DNA of 64,000 bases from Comamonas sp009360615 (GCF_035784015.1 NZ_JALKOW010000001.1), one strand, 5' to 3'. Shown: positions 8,582 to 17,573, counted from the stretch's first letter. Program-made: numbers and translations. The notes: a model not told the origin generated them from the letters alone.

Positions 8582-10489
8582 TTAAAACGTGAAGCCCAGG
8601 CGCAGGTGCAGGCGCAGTTGCTGTTCCTGAGCGCCCCAGGCGAGATCTGCTTGAATTGGTCCGACCGGGCTTTTCCAGCGGATGCCGGTACCGAACCCGA
8701 CGCGGGTGTAGAGGCGGTTGATATCGTCGCCGACCGTACCGGCATCGATGAAGACGGCGTGCTCGAAGTCCTGGGTATTGCCCTTGATGGTGATGGGTCG
8801 TTGCCACTCCACACTGCCCATGGCCAGATAGCGGCCCGCGATCACGCGGCCGTTGTCGGTGCGTGCGCCAATCGATTGATAACCGTATCCGCGCACCGTA
8901 TTGTCGCCACCGGTCAGAAACATGATGGTGGTCGGCAGGTCCACATCTTTCTTGGCCATGACGGCGCCGACTCCGGCCTTGAGTTGCAGACGGCTGCGGC
9001 GCCTGGTTTCCTCGTCACGCTCGCCCAGCGGTATCAGGCTCAGCCAGCGGCCCGTGAGGCGCCCGAACGGCGAGCGCTGAGGCGTCAGCGTGGTGCCGGC
9101 ACCGGCCTCCAGGGCCAGACCGAAGCCCGAGGTGGGCAGCAGATTGTTGTCGAAATAGCGGGCCGTCCAGCCATAGTTGGCCAGCAGCGAGGAGGCTCCG
9201 GGCGGAGCGCCTGCGCCCTGGGTCTTCGCATAGTCGTACTGGAGGTACATATTGCGCTCGATGCGATCCTCGGCCTTGGAGCGGCCAAAGCGCATCTGGG
9301 CACTGTTGGTGTAGAAGTCGCCCGCAGGGGCGCGCTCGAGCTTGCCGCTGGCAAACCAGCGCCAGAGATCCTCGCCGGGAAGGCCGACCAGCTGGGTGGA
9401 GATCAGCGGGTTCTTCCTGTCCAACTGCAGCTTGCTGACGGCACGCCAGTTCAGACCGGGCACCTTGTTGTAAGTGTGATCGATGGACAGGCGCGGTCCG
9501 GTGTCCGTGCTCAGGCCCACACCGAACACCCATTTCTGCAGCTTGGCTTCGCGCACCTTGGCAATCACGGGCGAGGTGATGGCTGCGCCCTGGCTCTTGC
9601 GCTGCTCGTCACGTTCAGCCTCGGTGGCGGCCTGTTGCGGGGAGTCGGCCAGCGAAAGAAAGACCGAGTCGTAATAGCCGCTGCTGACCAGACGCTGCTG
9701 CGCATCGAGCATGCTTTGCAGATCATATTCCTGGCCCTCGGGCAGGCGCGCGATACGGGCCGTGCGCACCGGGTCGTAGCGCTCGGCGCCATCAATCTGC
9801 AGCGGACCGAAGGTATAGGCAGGGCCGGGGGCATAGCTCACGCTGACCTGTGCCTTGTTGGTGTCGGCGTCCACATCGGCCAGACTGGTATCGATGCGTG
9901 CCAGCGGGTAGCGGCGCTTTTGAAGCTCCTTGAGGCCTGCGCTCTTGGCGCTGCTCCACGCCGATTGCGAGAACGGCTCGCCCGCCTGCAGCGGCCAGGT
10001 TTCCTCGATCTGCAGGCGCTGCGAGGTTCCCAGTTCATCACTGGCATTGACGCCGGTGAAGCGTACCTCGGATTTTTCGATGATGGTGGGCGGGCCTGGA
10101 TCGACCCTGACCACCACTTTGCGCGGCGCTTCCTCTTCGGGGGTGTCGGTCAGCTCGACCGTGACTGTCGGGCTGAAATAGCCCAGGGTGCCGATGAGCT
10201 CGCGCACGTTGGCATCGGTCGCGCCCAGCAGGCGCGTCAGTTCGCGGCGCTGCAGATCGGGCTGGTGGCGAAAGCGCTTGAGTTCAAGGTGCTGCTCCAG
10301 CAGCGCACGGACCTGTCTGGGGGCATCGACTTCCAGCGTGAAGGCCGGCGGGCCGCTGGTGTCGATGCCCATGGCTTCGGCTTCTTTGTCTTTGGGGGAA
10401 AGCAGGCTGCAGCCGCTGAGGAGCAAGGCGGCTCCCAAAAGCAAAGCCGGCCTCAAGGCCGGCTTTTTCAAGGGCAAGGTCTGGGGCAT
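8582..10489 (-). CDS. tamA: Outer-membrane assembly protein TamA (Omp85 family)
   Basis: 635-residue Omp85-family protein with N-terminal POTRA domains (about residues 50-270) and a C-terminal 16-strand barrel ending LHLRLGFTF, a typical terminal Phe. The barrel contains the conserved FLTGGDNTVRGYGYQSIG segment (Omp85 VRGY motif). It works with TamB, whose gene follows after two bases. Oddly, the signal sequence ends LLLSGC, a good lipobox, so the protein may be N-terminally lipidated as well as a barrel. The ATG at 10489 is preferred because the signal sequence starts here; 23 upstream in-frame codons overlap the VWA gene. Confidence 0.92.
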   Translation of the reverse strand: MPQTLPLKKPALRPALLLGAALLLSGCSLLSPKDKEAEAMGIDTSGPPAFTLEVDAPRQVRALLEQHLELKRFRHQPDLQRRELTRLLGATDANVRELIGTLGYFSPTVTVELTDTPEEEAPRKVVVRVDPGPPTIIEKSEVRFTGVNASDELGTSQRLQIEETWPLQAGEPFSQSAWSSAKSAGLKELQKRRYPLARIDTSLADVDADTNKAQVSVSYAPGPAYTFGPLQIDGAERYDPVRTARIARLPEGQEYDLQSMLDAQQRLVSSGYYDSVFLSLADSPQQAATEAERDEQRKSQGAAITSPVIAKVREAKLQKWVFGVGLSTDTGPRLSIDHTYNKVPGLNWRAVSKLQLDRKNPLISTQLVGLPGEDLWRWFASGKLERAPAGDFYTNSAQMRFGRSKAEDRIERNMYLQYDYAKTQGAGAPPGASSLLANYGWTARYFDNNLLPTSGFGLALEAGAGTTLTPQRSPFGRLTGRWLSLIPLGERDEETRRRSRLQLKAGVGAVMAKKDVDLPTTIMFLTGGDNTVRGYGYQSIGARTDNGRVIAGRYLAMGSVEWQRPITIKGNTQDFEHAVFIDAGTVGDDINRLYTRVGFGTGIRWKSPVGPIQADLAWGAQEQQLRLHLRLGFTF

Positions 10490-10493
10490 GGCC

Positions 10494-11681
10494 CTATTTT
10501 GACAGCATGCGCATGGCGTCTTCCAAGCCTTTGAGCGACAGAGGGTACATGCGGTCACCCATCAGCTGCTGGATGATGCTGATGCTCTGGCGGTACTGCC
10601 AGACGCCCTGCGGTTCCGGGTTGATCCAGGCAAAGTGGGGGAAGGCATTCGTCAGGCGCTGCAACCATTCTGCACCGGGTTCTTCGTTCATGTACTCCAC
10701 CGAGCCGCCGGGCTGCAGGATCTCGTAGGGGCTCATGGTCGCATCGCCGACAAAGATCAGCTTGTAGTCCTTGTTGTACTTGCGAATGATGTCCCAGGTC
10801 GGAAACTTCTCGGCAAAGCGGCGGCGGTTGTTCTTCCACATGAAGTCGTAGACACAGTTGTGGAAGTAATAAAACTCCAGATGCTTGAGCTCGCTCTTCA
10901 CGGCCGAGAACAGCTCCTCTACGCGTTGGACATGCTCGTCCATGGTGCCGCCCACGTCCATGAGCAGCAGCACCTTCACATGGTTGTGCCGCTCGGGGAT
11001 CATCTTGATGTCGAGGTAGCCGGCATTGGCTGCCGTGGAACGGATGGTGTCCGGCAAATCCAGCTCCAGCTCGCTGCCCTGGCGCGCAAACTTGCGCAGG
11101 CGGCGCAGCGCGACCTTGATATTGCGCGTGCCCAGTTCCTGGGTGTCGTCATAGTCGCGGTAGGCGCGCTGTTCCCAGACCTTGACCGCGCTCTTGTTGC
11201 GGCCCGGCCCGCCAATGCGTATGCCGGCCGGGTTGTAGCCTCCGTGGCCGAAGGGGCTGGTGCCGCCTGTCCCGATCCATTTGCTGCCGCCCTCGTGGCG
11301 CTCCTTCTGCTCCTCCAGGCGCTTCTTGAGCGTTTCCATCAGCTCGTCCCAGCCCATGGCTTCGATCTTGGCCTTGTCCTCGGGGCTGAGTTCGCGTTCC
11401 AGCAGCTTGTGCAACCAGTCCTGCGGAATTTCCCTGGTCAGGTCGGCCAGCATCTCCACGCCCTTGAAATAGGCAGAAAAAGCGCGGTCGTACTTGTCGT
11501 AGTGCTTCTCGTCCTTGACCAGAATGGTTCGGCCCAGGTGGTAGAAGTCGTCCAGGCTCCAGCGATCCTCGCTCTTGGGGCCGATCAGGCCTGCGTCCAG
11601 CGCTTCCAGCAGGGCCAGAAACTCCTTGACCGACACAGGCAGCTTGGCGGCACGCAGGGTATAGAAAAAATCGATCAGCAT
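10494..11681 (-). CDS. VWA domain protein, CoxE-like
   Basis: 395-residue cytoplasmic protein of the CoxE-like VWA family, usually encoded beside a MoxR AAA+ ATPase as here (three genes upstream). The N-terminal half is helical and charged, with a Gly-rich linker at about 131-160. The VWA domain starts near residue 232. Its metal-ion (MIDAS) motif is D242-V-G-G-T-M-D instead of the classical DxSxS, so metal binding may be altered. Such pairs are thought to act as chaperones for metal-cofactor insertion or complex assembly; the target here is unknown. The stop lies four bases before the tamA start. Confidence 0.85.
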   Translation of the reverse strand: MLIDFFYTLRAAKLPVSVKEFLALLEALDAGLIGPKSEDRWSLDDFYHLGRTILVKDEKHYDKYDRAFSAYFKGVEMLADLTREIPQDWLHKLLERELSPEDKAKIEAMGWDELMETLKKRLEEQKERHEGGSKWIGTGGTSPFGHGGYNPAGIRIGGPGRNKSAVKVWEQRAYRDYDDTQELGTRNIKVALRRLRKFARQGSELELDLPDTIRSTAANAGYLDIKMIPERHNHVKVLLLMDVGGTMDEHVQRVEELFSAVKSELKHLEFYYFHNCVYDFMWKNNRRRFAEKFPTWDIIRKYNKDYKLIFVGDATMSPYEILQPGGSVEYMNEEPGAEWLQRLTNAFPHFAWINPEPQGVWQYRQSISIIQQLMGDRMYPLSLKGLEDAMRMLSK

Positions 11682-11699
11682 GAAAAATGCCTCCAGCGC

Positions 11700-12302
11700 T
11701 TATGCAGCAGGTGCATGTTGCTCCAGAAGATAGAGCAGTTGTGCACGGGCTTCAGGCCATTCGCCACTGCGCATGCTGTACATCACGGTGTCGCGAATCG
11801 TGCCGTCGCGGCGCAGCGCATGGCCACGGAGCACGCCATCCTTCTTGGCGCCCAGGCGTTCGATGGCGCGCTGGCTGGCGAAGTTGAAATTGTCCGTGCG
11901 CCAGCCCACCACATGGCATCCCAGGGTGCCGAAGGCATGGGCGAGCAGCAGCAGCTTGGCAGAGGTGTTGACATGCGTGCGCTGAACGCTTCTGGCATAC
12001 CAGGTGTAGCCAATCTCCACGCGGCGAATGGCCGGTACGATGTCGTGATAGCTGGTCGTGCCCAGTACCTTGCCGCTGGCATCGTCGAGTACGGCAAATG
12101 CAAAGCGGTGACCCTGATCTCGGCCCAGCAGAGCGGCCTCGATATAGCTGCGCACCTCGCCGGGCTCGGGAACGGAAGTCACGCGAATCTTCCACAGCTC
12201 TCCATCGGCAGCGGCTGCGGCCAGGCCCGCCTCGTGATCCAGGGCCAGCGGCTCCAGCCGCACGCCGCGGTCGCGCAGGGTCACGGTTTCTACAAAAGTC
12301 AT
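11700..12302 (-). CDS. GNAT-family N-acetyltransferase (RimJ/RimL-like)
   Basis: 200-residue acetyltransferase resembling RimJ/RimL-type GNAT proteins. The central RRVEIGYTWYARSVQRTHVNTSAK region and the later FNFASQRAIERLGAKKDGVLRGH are the acetyl-CoA-binding and C-terminal signatures of this subgroup. The substrate is unknown. An upstream in-frame TTG at 12317 overlaps the TGA of the preceding small gene and is an alternative start; the ATG at 12302 is preferred. It is part of a minus-strand run between moxR and the VWA gene, with 18 bases to the latter. Confidence 0.85.
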   Translation of the reverse strand: MTFVETVTLRDRGVRLEPLALDHEAGLAAAAADGELWKIRVTSVPEPGEVRSYIEAALLGRDQGHRFAFAVLDDASGKVLGTTSYHDIVPAIRRVEIGYTWYARSVQRTHVNTSAKLLLLAHAFGTLGCHVVGWRTDNFNFASQRAIERLGAKKDGVLRGHALRRDGTIRDTVMYSMRSGEWPEARAQLLYLLEQHAPAA

Positions 12303-12313
12303 GGCTTGCTCAC

Positions 12314-12535
12314 TCAAAATGGATGACGCTTGCTGCGCCAGAGTCGGGCGAGCCTGAGACCCAGGCCGCCGCCCAGGCCCACCAAGGCGATGGCTGCAAT
12401 GCTGCCGGCGCCATAACTCTGGGCAAACAGATCCAGGCCCAGCACATGGGACAGGCCCCAGCCCAGCAGGGCACCGGCCACAAAGCCGATGGCGTCGGAG
12501 CTGCCTTCCAGCAGCAGTTGTCGTGGAGTGCTCAT
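12314..12535 (-). CDS. Small membrane protein
   Basis: 73 residues with two hydrophobic Gly/Ala/Leu-rich segments (about 15-33 and 41-60) and a basic C-terminus (RLARLWRSKRHPF), so probably a two-helix inner-membrane protein with the C-terminus inside. I do not recognise the family. It sits between the MoxR ATPase and the acetyltransferase on the same strand. Confidence 0.65.
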   Translation of the reverse strand: MSTPRQLLLEGSSDAIGFVAGALLGWGLSHVLGLDLFAQSYGAGSIAAIALVGLGGGLGLRLARLWRSKRHPF

Positions 12536-12562
12536 GGGCGGCCTCCTCTCGCGGACAGCGGA

Positions 12563-13405
12563 TTAGCGGTTGCGCTGGTTCATGAAGACCAGCTTTTCAA
12601 ACAGGCTCATATCCTGCTCGTTCTTGAGCAATGCGCCCACCAGGGGGGGCACGCCGACCTTGCCTTCCTCGGATTGCAGGGCCGATGCGGGAATCTCCTC
12701 GGCGACCAGCAGCTTGAGCCAGTCGATCAGCTCGCTGGTCGAAGGCTTTTTCTTGAGGCCGGGCAGATTGCGCACATCGTAGAAGACCTTCATTGCGGCG
12801 CTCAGCAACTCGCCCTGCAGCTTGGGGAAATGCACGGCCACGATCTGGCGCATGGTGTCGGCATCGGGGAACTTGATGTAGTGGAAAAAGCAGCGGCGCA
12901 AGAACGCGTCCGGCAGCTCCTTTTCGTTGTTCGATGTGATGAACACCAGGGGGCGGTGCTTGGCGCGGATCATCTCGTGGGTCTCGTAGCAATAGAACTC
13001 CATGCGATCGATCTCGCGCAGCAAGTCGTTGGGGAACTCGATGTCGGCCTTGTCGATTTCGTCGATCAGCAGGGCCACGGGGCGCTCCGCCGTGAAAGCC
13101 TGCCAGAGCACGCCCTTGACGATGTAGTTGTGAATGTCCTTGACGCGCTCGTCGCCCAGTTGCGAATCGCGCAGGCGGCTCACGGCATCGTACTCATACA
13201 GGCCTTGCTGGGCCTTGGTGGTGGACTTGATGTGCCACTGCAGCAGCGGCATGTCCAGTGCCTGAGCGACCTCCTCGGCCAGCATGGTCTTGCCCGTGCC
13301 GGGCTCGCCCTTGATGAGCAGAGGGCGCTGCAGGGTAGCGGCAGCGTTGACGGCCAGCATCAGATCCTGCGTGGCCACGTATTTGTCGGAACCTTGAAAC
13401 TTCAT
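12563..13405 (-). CDS. MoxR-family AAA+ ATPase
   Basis: 280-residue AAA+ ATPase. Walker A GEPGTGKT is at residues 33-40, Walker B LLIDEIDKAD near 118, a sensor-1 segment VFITSNNEKELPDAFLRRC follows, and a C-terminal lid domain completes it. MoxR proteins act as chaperone-like ATPases with VWA partners; the VWA gene lies downstream on the same strand. The start is taken at ATG 13405 (MKFQGSDKY), the usual start for this family. The longer in-frame extension overlaps the upstream regulatory region. Confidence 0.93.
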   Translation of the reverse strand: MKFQGSDKYVATQDLMLAVNAAATLQRPLLIKGEPGTGKTMLAEEVAQALDMPLLQWHIKSTTKAQQGLYEYDAVSRLRDSQLGDERVKDIHNYIVKGVLWQAFTAERPVALLIDEIDKADIEFPNDLLREIDRMEFYCYETHEMIRAKHRPLVFITSNNEKELPDAFLRRCFFHYIKFPDADTMRQIVAVHFPKLQGELLSAAMKVFYDVRNLPGLKKKPSTSELIDWLKLLVAEEIPASALQSEEGKVGVPPLVGALLKNEQDMSLFEKLVFMNQRNR

Positions 13406-13521
13406 GGGCGGTATCAGCGTAAGTATTGATAAGCGTGCGAATTTCTCACTGCCATAATCGTTTGCACTGCAGCAAGGCATTTGAGCACCCGTCTGAACTC
13501 TTGAAGGATTGTGCGCGCAAA

Positions 13522-14184
13522 ATGATAAAAACTTGGACCACGGTATTGGCAGTAGCTGTCGCATCAGTGACCGGCGCGGCAAACGCCCAGGCTGTCAAGG
13601 GCGATGCAAAGGCCGGCGAAGGCAAGATCGCCATGTGCATAGGCTGTCATGGGATCACCGGTTATCAGGCCAGCTTCCCTGAGGTATACAAGGTACCGAT
13701 GATCGGTGGGCAGAACGAGGCCTATATCGTCTCGGCCCTGAACGCCTACAAGAAAGGCGAACGCAAGCACCCCACCATGCGCGGCATTGCCGACTCGCTG
13801 AGCGAGCAGGACATGGCCGATGTGGCGGCCTTCTATGCAGGGCATGGCAAAGCCAAGGATGGAAAGCCCAAGGAAGCAAACCCGGCCGTCACGGCGCTTC
13901 TGCAAAAAGGCGCCTGCTTCTCCTGCCATGGCGAAGGCTTTTCCAAGCCCATCGATCCTTCCTATCCCAAGGTGGCAGGGCAGTATTCGGACTATGTGTT
14001 CCGGGCACTACAGGCCTACAGGACCGAGGGCAACCCGATCATCGGGCGCAGCAATGGCGTCATGGCCGGCATTGCCAAACAGTTCAAGAACGACGAGCTG
14101 CAGCAACTGGCCCGGTACATCGGCAGTCTGGACAGCGAGATGCAGGTCGTGGCGCAACCGCATTTCCGTCTGGGCCAGAAATAA
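13522..14184 (+). CDS. Periplasmic dihaem cytochrome c (c4 type)
   Basis: 220 residues with a Sec signal peptide (cleavage after ANA-QA near residue 23) and two class I cytochrome c domains. Haem sites are C39-x2-C42-H43 and C132-x2-C135-H136. Likely axial Met ligands are M86 (PTMRGIA) and M181 (GVMAGIAK). Two-domain cytochromes of this type pass electrons from bc1-type complexes to terminal oxidases. It is transcribed divergently from the MoxR gene and ends at a strong hairpin terminator. Confidence 0.9.
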   Translation: MIKTWTTVLAVAVASVTGAANAQAVKGDAKAGEGKIAMCIGCHGITGYQASFPEVYKVPMIGGQNEAYIVSALNAYKKGERKHPTMRGIADSLSEQDMADVAAFYAGHGKAKDGKPKEANPAVTALLQKGACFSCHGEGFSKPIDPSYPKVAGQYSDYVFRALQAYRTEGNPIIGRSNGVMAGIAKQFKNDELQQLARYIGSLDSEMQVVAQPHFRLGQK

Positions 14185-14200
14185 ATCGGGCTTCGGCAAA

Positions 14201-14233
14201 CACAAAGCCCGCCAAGGCGGGCTTTGTGTTTTT
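14201..14233. terminator. Bidirectional intrinsic terminator
   Basis: Perfect 13-bp stem (CACAAAGCCCGCC / GGCGGGCTTTGTG) with a two-base AA loop followed by TTTTT on the plus strand. It separates the convergent cytochrome c gene and the DUF1841 gene. Confidence 0.85.
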
Positions 14234-14244
14234 CAGAGGGCACC

Positions 14245-14697
14245 TCAGAGGCTGCTTTTGAAACTGCCGTCGGTGGTGGCCAGACGCTGCACTCCGGCAA
14301 CATAGGCCTCGCCATCGGGCGGGCGTCCCGAGCGCTGGCTTTCCCAGAGCATCTGGCCAAGGCATTCCATGGCGGCGTGATGGGCGTCATGCAGGTCACG
14401 CTTTCTGGCCAGCAGTTCCACGGCCTGGCGTATGCCGCGTGGAGAGTCCACGCTGCACTGCTCGCTGATGGACAGATGCATGGACAGGTGCAGAAACGGG
14501 TTGGTGCGCTCGGTCTCCGCATCGTAGTTGCGCGCCACGGCTGCATCCACGTCGGAGAGCTCGTCGAAGTACTCGGGGTGCTCGTCTATCCACAGGCTGG
14601 CCAGCGTCTCGATGGCCTCCATGGGCGCGCCGCTGATCATCTTGGCGCGCACACCGCAAAAAAATCGCCGTACGTCGGCTTGACTGGGGTTGAACAT
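14245..14697 (-). CDS. DUF1841 family protein
   Basis: 150-residue cytoplasmic protein starting MFNPSQADVRRFF, the characteristic N-terminus of DUF1841. It includes HPEYFDELSD and NPFLHLSMHLSISEQ, also typical. The function is unknown. It lies 16 bases downstream of the kefC-type gene on the same strand, so it is probably co-transcribed. The upstream in-frame ATG at 14730 would overlap that gene and is not preferred. Confidence 0.85.
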   Translation of the reverse strand: MFNPSQADVRRFFCGVRAKMISGAPMEAIETLASLWIDEHPEYFDELSDVDAAVARNYDAETERTNPFLHLSMHLSISEQCSVDSPRGIRQAVELLARKRDLHDAHHAAMECLGQMLWESQRSGRPPDGEAYVAGVQRLATTDGSFKSSL

Positions 14698-14713
14698 GAT
14701 GGCGCGCAGCGTA

Positions 14714-16606
14714 TCACGGCTGCCGGGCATCAGCCGGACTGTGGTCTTGCCCGCTGGCCAGGGGCGTATCGGCTACCTCTGCGTTTTCGGCCAGCAGATC
14801 GGCACGCTCCTTGGCCATCTGTTCCACCAGTTGCTGGCGGCCCTGCTTGGCCACTGCAATCAGCTGGTTCTTGTCCTTGTAGTGCGGGTACATGCGCTCG
14901 GCCAGCGCCAGATTGTGCTCCCTGAATCGTGCCGTGATGCGTTGGGCTTCGGCCGGACTCTGACCCAGCAGCTCCAGCACCGACTGGGCCGAGATCAGGC
15001 TGGACTCGAAGACTTCCCGCTGGGCATGTTGGACTCCGAGGTCGCGCAGGCGGAACCAGTGATCCAGGTCGCGGGTGCGGGCCACGATCTCGAGGTTGGG
15101 GAAATGCTTGCGCACCTGACTGGCGATCTTGAGCGACTGCTCGGTGGTATCGACGGCAATCACCAGCACATGGGCCTGGGCCGCACCTGCGATGCGCAGC
15201 AGATCCATGCGTGTGGCATCGCCATAGAACACGCGGTGGCCATAGATTTGCGCAGCTTCCAGCATTTCCACGCTGTGGTCCAGGATGGTCGGGCGTATGC
15301 CCTGGGCCAGCAGCACGCGAGCCACGATCTGGCCGTAGCGGCCGAAGCCGGCAATGATGATGGGCGAGTCCTGCGGCTCCGAGATCTCCCGGGCCTTGTC
15401 GGAGCCGCATTCCTCATCCCTGATGGTGGAAAAGCGGCGCAGCAGCAGCTTGTCCAGCAGCACCAGCAACAGCGGGCCCAGCAGCATGGACAGGGCTACG
15501 GCCGCTACCAGCATGGAAGAGACGCTGTGGCGAAACACCTTGTACTGTGCTGCCGTCTGAAACACCACGAAGGCGAATTCGCCGCCTTGCGCCAGCATCA
15601 GCGTGAACACCGGGCGCTCGCGCCAGGGGATCTGCATGAGCTTGGCCAGACCGAAGATCATCACGGCCTTGAGTGCAATGAAGCCTGCCACCATGGCTGC
15701 CATGGCCCAAGGAGACGTCACGATGACGCCGAAGTCGATGCTCATGCCCACGGCCATGAAGAACAGGCCCAGCAACAGGCCTTTGAACGGCTCGATATTG
15801 GTTTCCAGCTCGCTGCGGTATTCGCTGTCGGCCAGCAGCACGCCGGCCAGGAAGGCGCCCAGCGCCATGGACAGGCCCACCTGCGTCATCAGCATGGCAA
15901 TGCCCACGACCAGCAGCAGCGAGGTAGCGGTGAAGATCTCGGGGGTCTTGCTGCGCGCAATCCAGCGCAGCAGCGGTTGTAACAGCAGCCGGCCGCCGAT
16001 GATGACGGCCCCAATCGTGCCCACGGTTTTGAGAATGGCCAGCCAGACATGGCTGTCGCCGTGGCTGGCATGGGCGGCCTTGTAAGCGCCCAGAATCGGA
16101 ATCAACGCCAGGATGGGGATGGCTGCCACGTCCTGGAACAGCAGGATGGAGAAGGCGGCCTGTCCGCTGGGAGTGCGCATCAGGTTGCGCTCGGCCATGA
16201 TCTGCAGACAGACGGCGGTGGACGACAGTGCCAGGCCCATGCCTGCGATCAGGCTGACGCGCCAGGACAGACCGAAGGCCCAGGCGGCCAGGAACAGAAC
16301 GCCGGTGCAGACCACCATCTGCGCCATACCCCAGCCGAAAATGGGGCGCCGCAGCTCCCACAGGCGCTTGGGCTGAAGCTCGAGCCCGATCACGAACAGC
16401 ATCAGCACCACGCCAAACTCGGCGAAGTGCAGGATGTCGTCCACGTTGCGAACCAGGCCAAAGCCCCAGGGGCCCATGGCAATGCCGGCGCCCAGGTAGC
16501 CAATGATGGCCCCCAGGCCCAGGGCTCTGGCAATGGGGACGGCCAGAACAGCCGCCGTAAGATAGATGAAGCCGTAAGTCAGCCAGATGGGGGAGCCGTG
16601 TTCCAT
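14714..16606 (-). CDS. kefC: CPA2 monovalent cation:proton antiporter, KefC type
   Basis: 630-residue inner-membrane antiporter. About 12 membrane helices of a Na+/H+-exchanger domain (residues 1-385) include the SSTAVCLQIM and LFQDVAAIP signatures. A cytoplasmic RCK/TrkA-N domain (from about 405) has the nucleotide-binding motif IIAGFGRYGQIV and the aspartate strand LDHSVEM. KefB/KefC proteins mediate glutathione-gated K+ efflux. No KefF/KefG ancillary gene is adjacent, so gating by glutathione is not shown. It starts at ATG 16606 (MEHGSPIW); 15 further in-frame codons upstream are unlikely. Confidence 0.88.
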   Translation of the reverse strand: MEHGSPIWLTYGFIYLTAAVLAVPIARALGLGAIIGYLGAGIAMGPWGFGLVRNVDDILHFAEFGVVLMLFVIGLELQPKRLWELRRPIFGWGMAQMVVCTGVLFLAAWAFGLSWRVSLIAGMGLALSSTAVCLQIMAERNLMRTPSGQAAFSILLFQDVAAIPILALIPILGAYKAAHASHGDSHVWLAILKTVGTIGAVIIGGRLLLQPLLRWIARSKTPEIFTATSLLLVVGIAMLMTQVGLSMALGAFLAGVLLADSEYRSELETNIEPFKGLLLGLFFMAVGMSIDFGVIVTSPWAMAAMVAGFIALKAVMIFGLAKLMQIPWRERPVFTLMLAQGGEFAFVVFQTAAQYKVFRHSVSSMLVAAVALSMLLGPLLLVLLDKLLLRRFSTIRDEECGSDKAREISEPQDSPIIIAGFGRYGQIVARVLLAQGIRPTILDHSVEMLEAAQIYGHRVFYGDATRMDLLRIAGAAQAHVLVIAVDTTEQSLKIASQVRKHFPNLEIVARTRDLDHWFRLRDLGVQHAQREVFESSLISAQSVLELLGQSPAEAQRITARFREHNLALAERMYPHYKDKNQLIAVAKQGRQQLVEQMAKERADLLAENAEVADTPLASGQDHSPADARQP

Positions 16607-16808
16607 GGGAATGTTATGTGGTGTTAACCCTTGTGGGCTCGATTTTGGCACCCGGAGTCAGGCGTCAGATTTTTGACAGAAAGAAAATGGGGTGAATCCC
16701 TGCCTGATGCTTATAGCGCCTGGTCAACCATGCGTCTGCAAGTTGACAGCGCAACTTTTAAGATAGACGCTTTGTGACTGGCGCTGGAGACCGGCGTTTG
16801 GAGTGAGT

Positions 16809-17441
16809 ATGGATTTGCACACCTGGTTTGCTTTTTTTGTGGCCTCCTGGATCATCGCGGTCTCTCCGGGGTCGGGGGCCGTGCTGTCCATGAGTCACGG
16901 CCTGTCCTACGGCGTGCGCAAAACCAGTGCCACCATCATGGGTCTGCAGCTCGGGCTGCTGCTCATCCTGCTGATAGCAGGTGCCGGCGTGGGCTCGCTG
17001 CTCATGGCATCCGAGTGGGCCTTCAATGCCGTCAAGATCGTCGGCGCCGGCTATCTCATCTATCTGGGCATCAGCCAGTGGCGTTCGGGGGGCTCTCCCC
17101 TGGCTGCACAGGAGCTGGTGCCCGAGGTCAGCCTCAGAAAGCGTGTGCTGACGGGTTTCCTGACCAATGCCACAAATCCCAAGGGCATCATCTTCATGGT
17201 GGCCGTGCTGCCCCAGTTCATGACGACCAGCCGTCCCCTGGCTCCGCAACTGGCGATTCTGGCCGTGACCATGCTGGCCGTGGACACCACGGTGATGCAC
17301 AGCTATGCCGCAGGTGCCAGCGCCTTGCGCGGTCTGATGCGCAGCGCACGCGCCATGCGCAATCAGAACCGCGTGTTCGGCGGCCTGCTGATGGCCGTGG
17401 GCACAGGCCTGTTCTTTGTTCAGCGCTCCAGTGACGCTTGA
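16809..17441 (+). CDS. LysE/RhtB-family amino-acid exporter
   Basis: 210-residue inner-membrane protein with six hydrophobic segments. The N-terminal signature AVSPGSGAVLSMSHGLSYG corresponds to the LysE/RhtB motif (tPGP....), and NATNPKGIIFMVAVLPQF is the second conserved segment. It exports amino acids or analogues; the substrate is unknown. GGAG lies six bases before ATG 16809, which decides this start over a GTG two codons upstream. Confidence 0.9.
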   Translation: MDLHTWFAFFVASWIIAVSPGSGAVLSMSHGLSYGVRKTSATIMGLQLGLLLILLIAGAGVGSLLMASEWAFNAVKIVGAGYLIYLGISQWRSGGSPLAAQELVPEVSLRKRVLTGFLTNATNPKGIIFMVAVLPQFMTTSRPLAPQLAILAVTMLAVDTTVMHSYAAGASALRGLMRSARAMRNQNRVFGGLLMAVGTGLFFVQRSSDA

Positions 17442-17493
17442 AACACTTCTAAAAGCATAGCGTGAAGCGATTGAATATATTGGGCTTCTGACA

Positions 17494-17507
17494 TATTTGA
17501 TCAAATA
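17494..17507. promoter_or_regulatory. Perfect 14-bp palindrome upstream of the MaoC gene
   Basis: TATTTGATCAAATA is its own reverse complement and lies 67 bases before the MaoC-family start, in an A/T-rich island. It may be an operator; no regulator gene is adjacent. Confidence 0.35.
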
Positions 17508-17573
17508 GTCTAGGGTAAGCCCCTTGTCCCGCGTCAGACATGGCATAGGGCAGGGGGCTTCTACATTGGGGGC

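Noticed and set aside
8459..10534. 691-codon plus-strand open frame
   Set aside because: Antisense to tamA, which has clear POTRA and barrel features; no ribosome site or family resemblance.
10635..12326. 563-codon plus-strand open frame
   Set aside because: Antisense across the VWA and acetyltransferase genes; no recognisable content.
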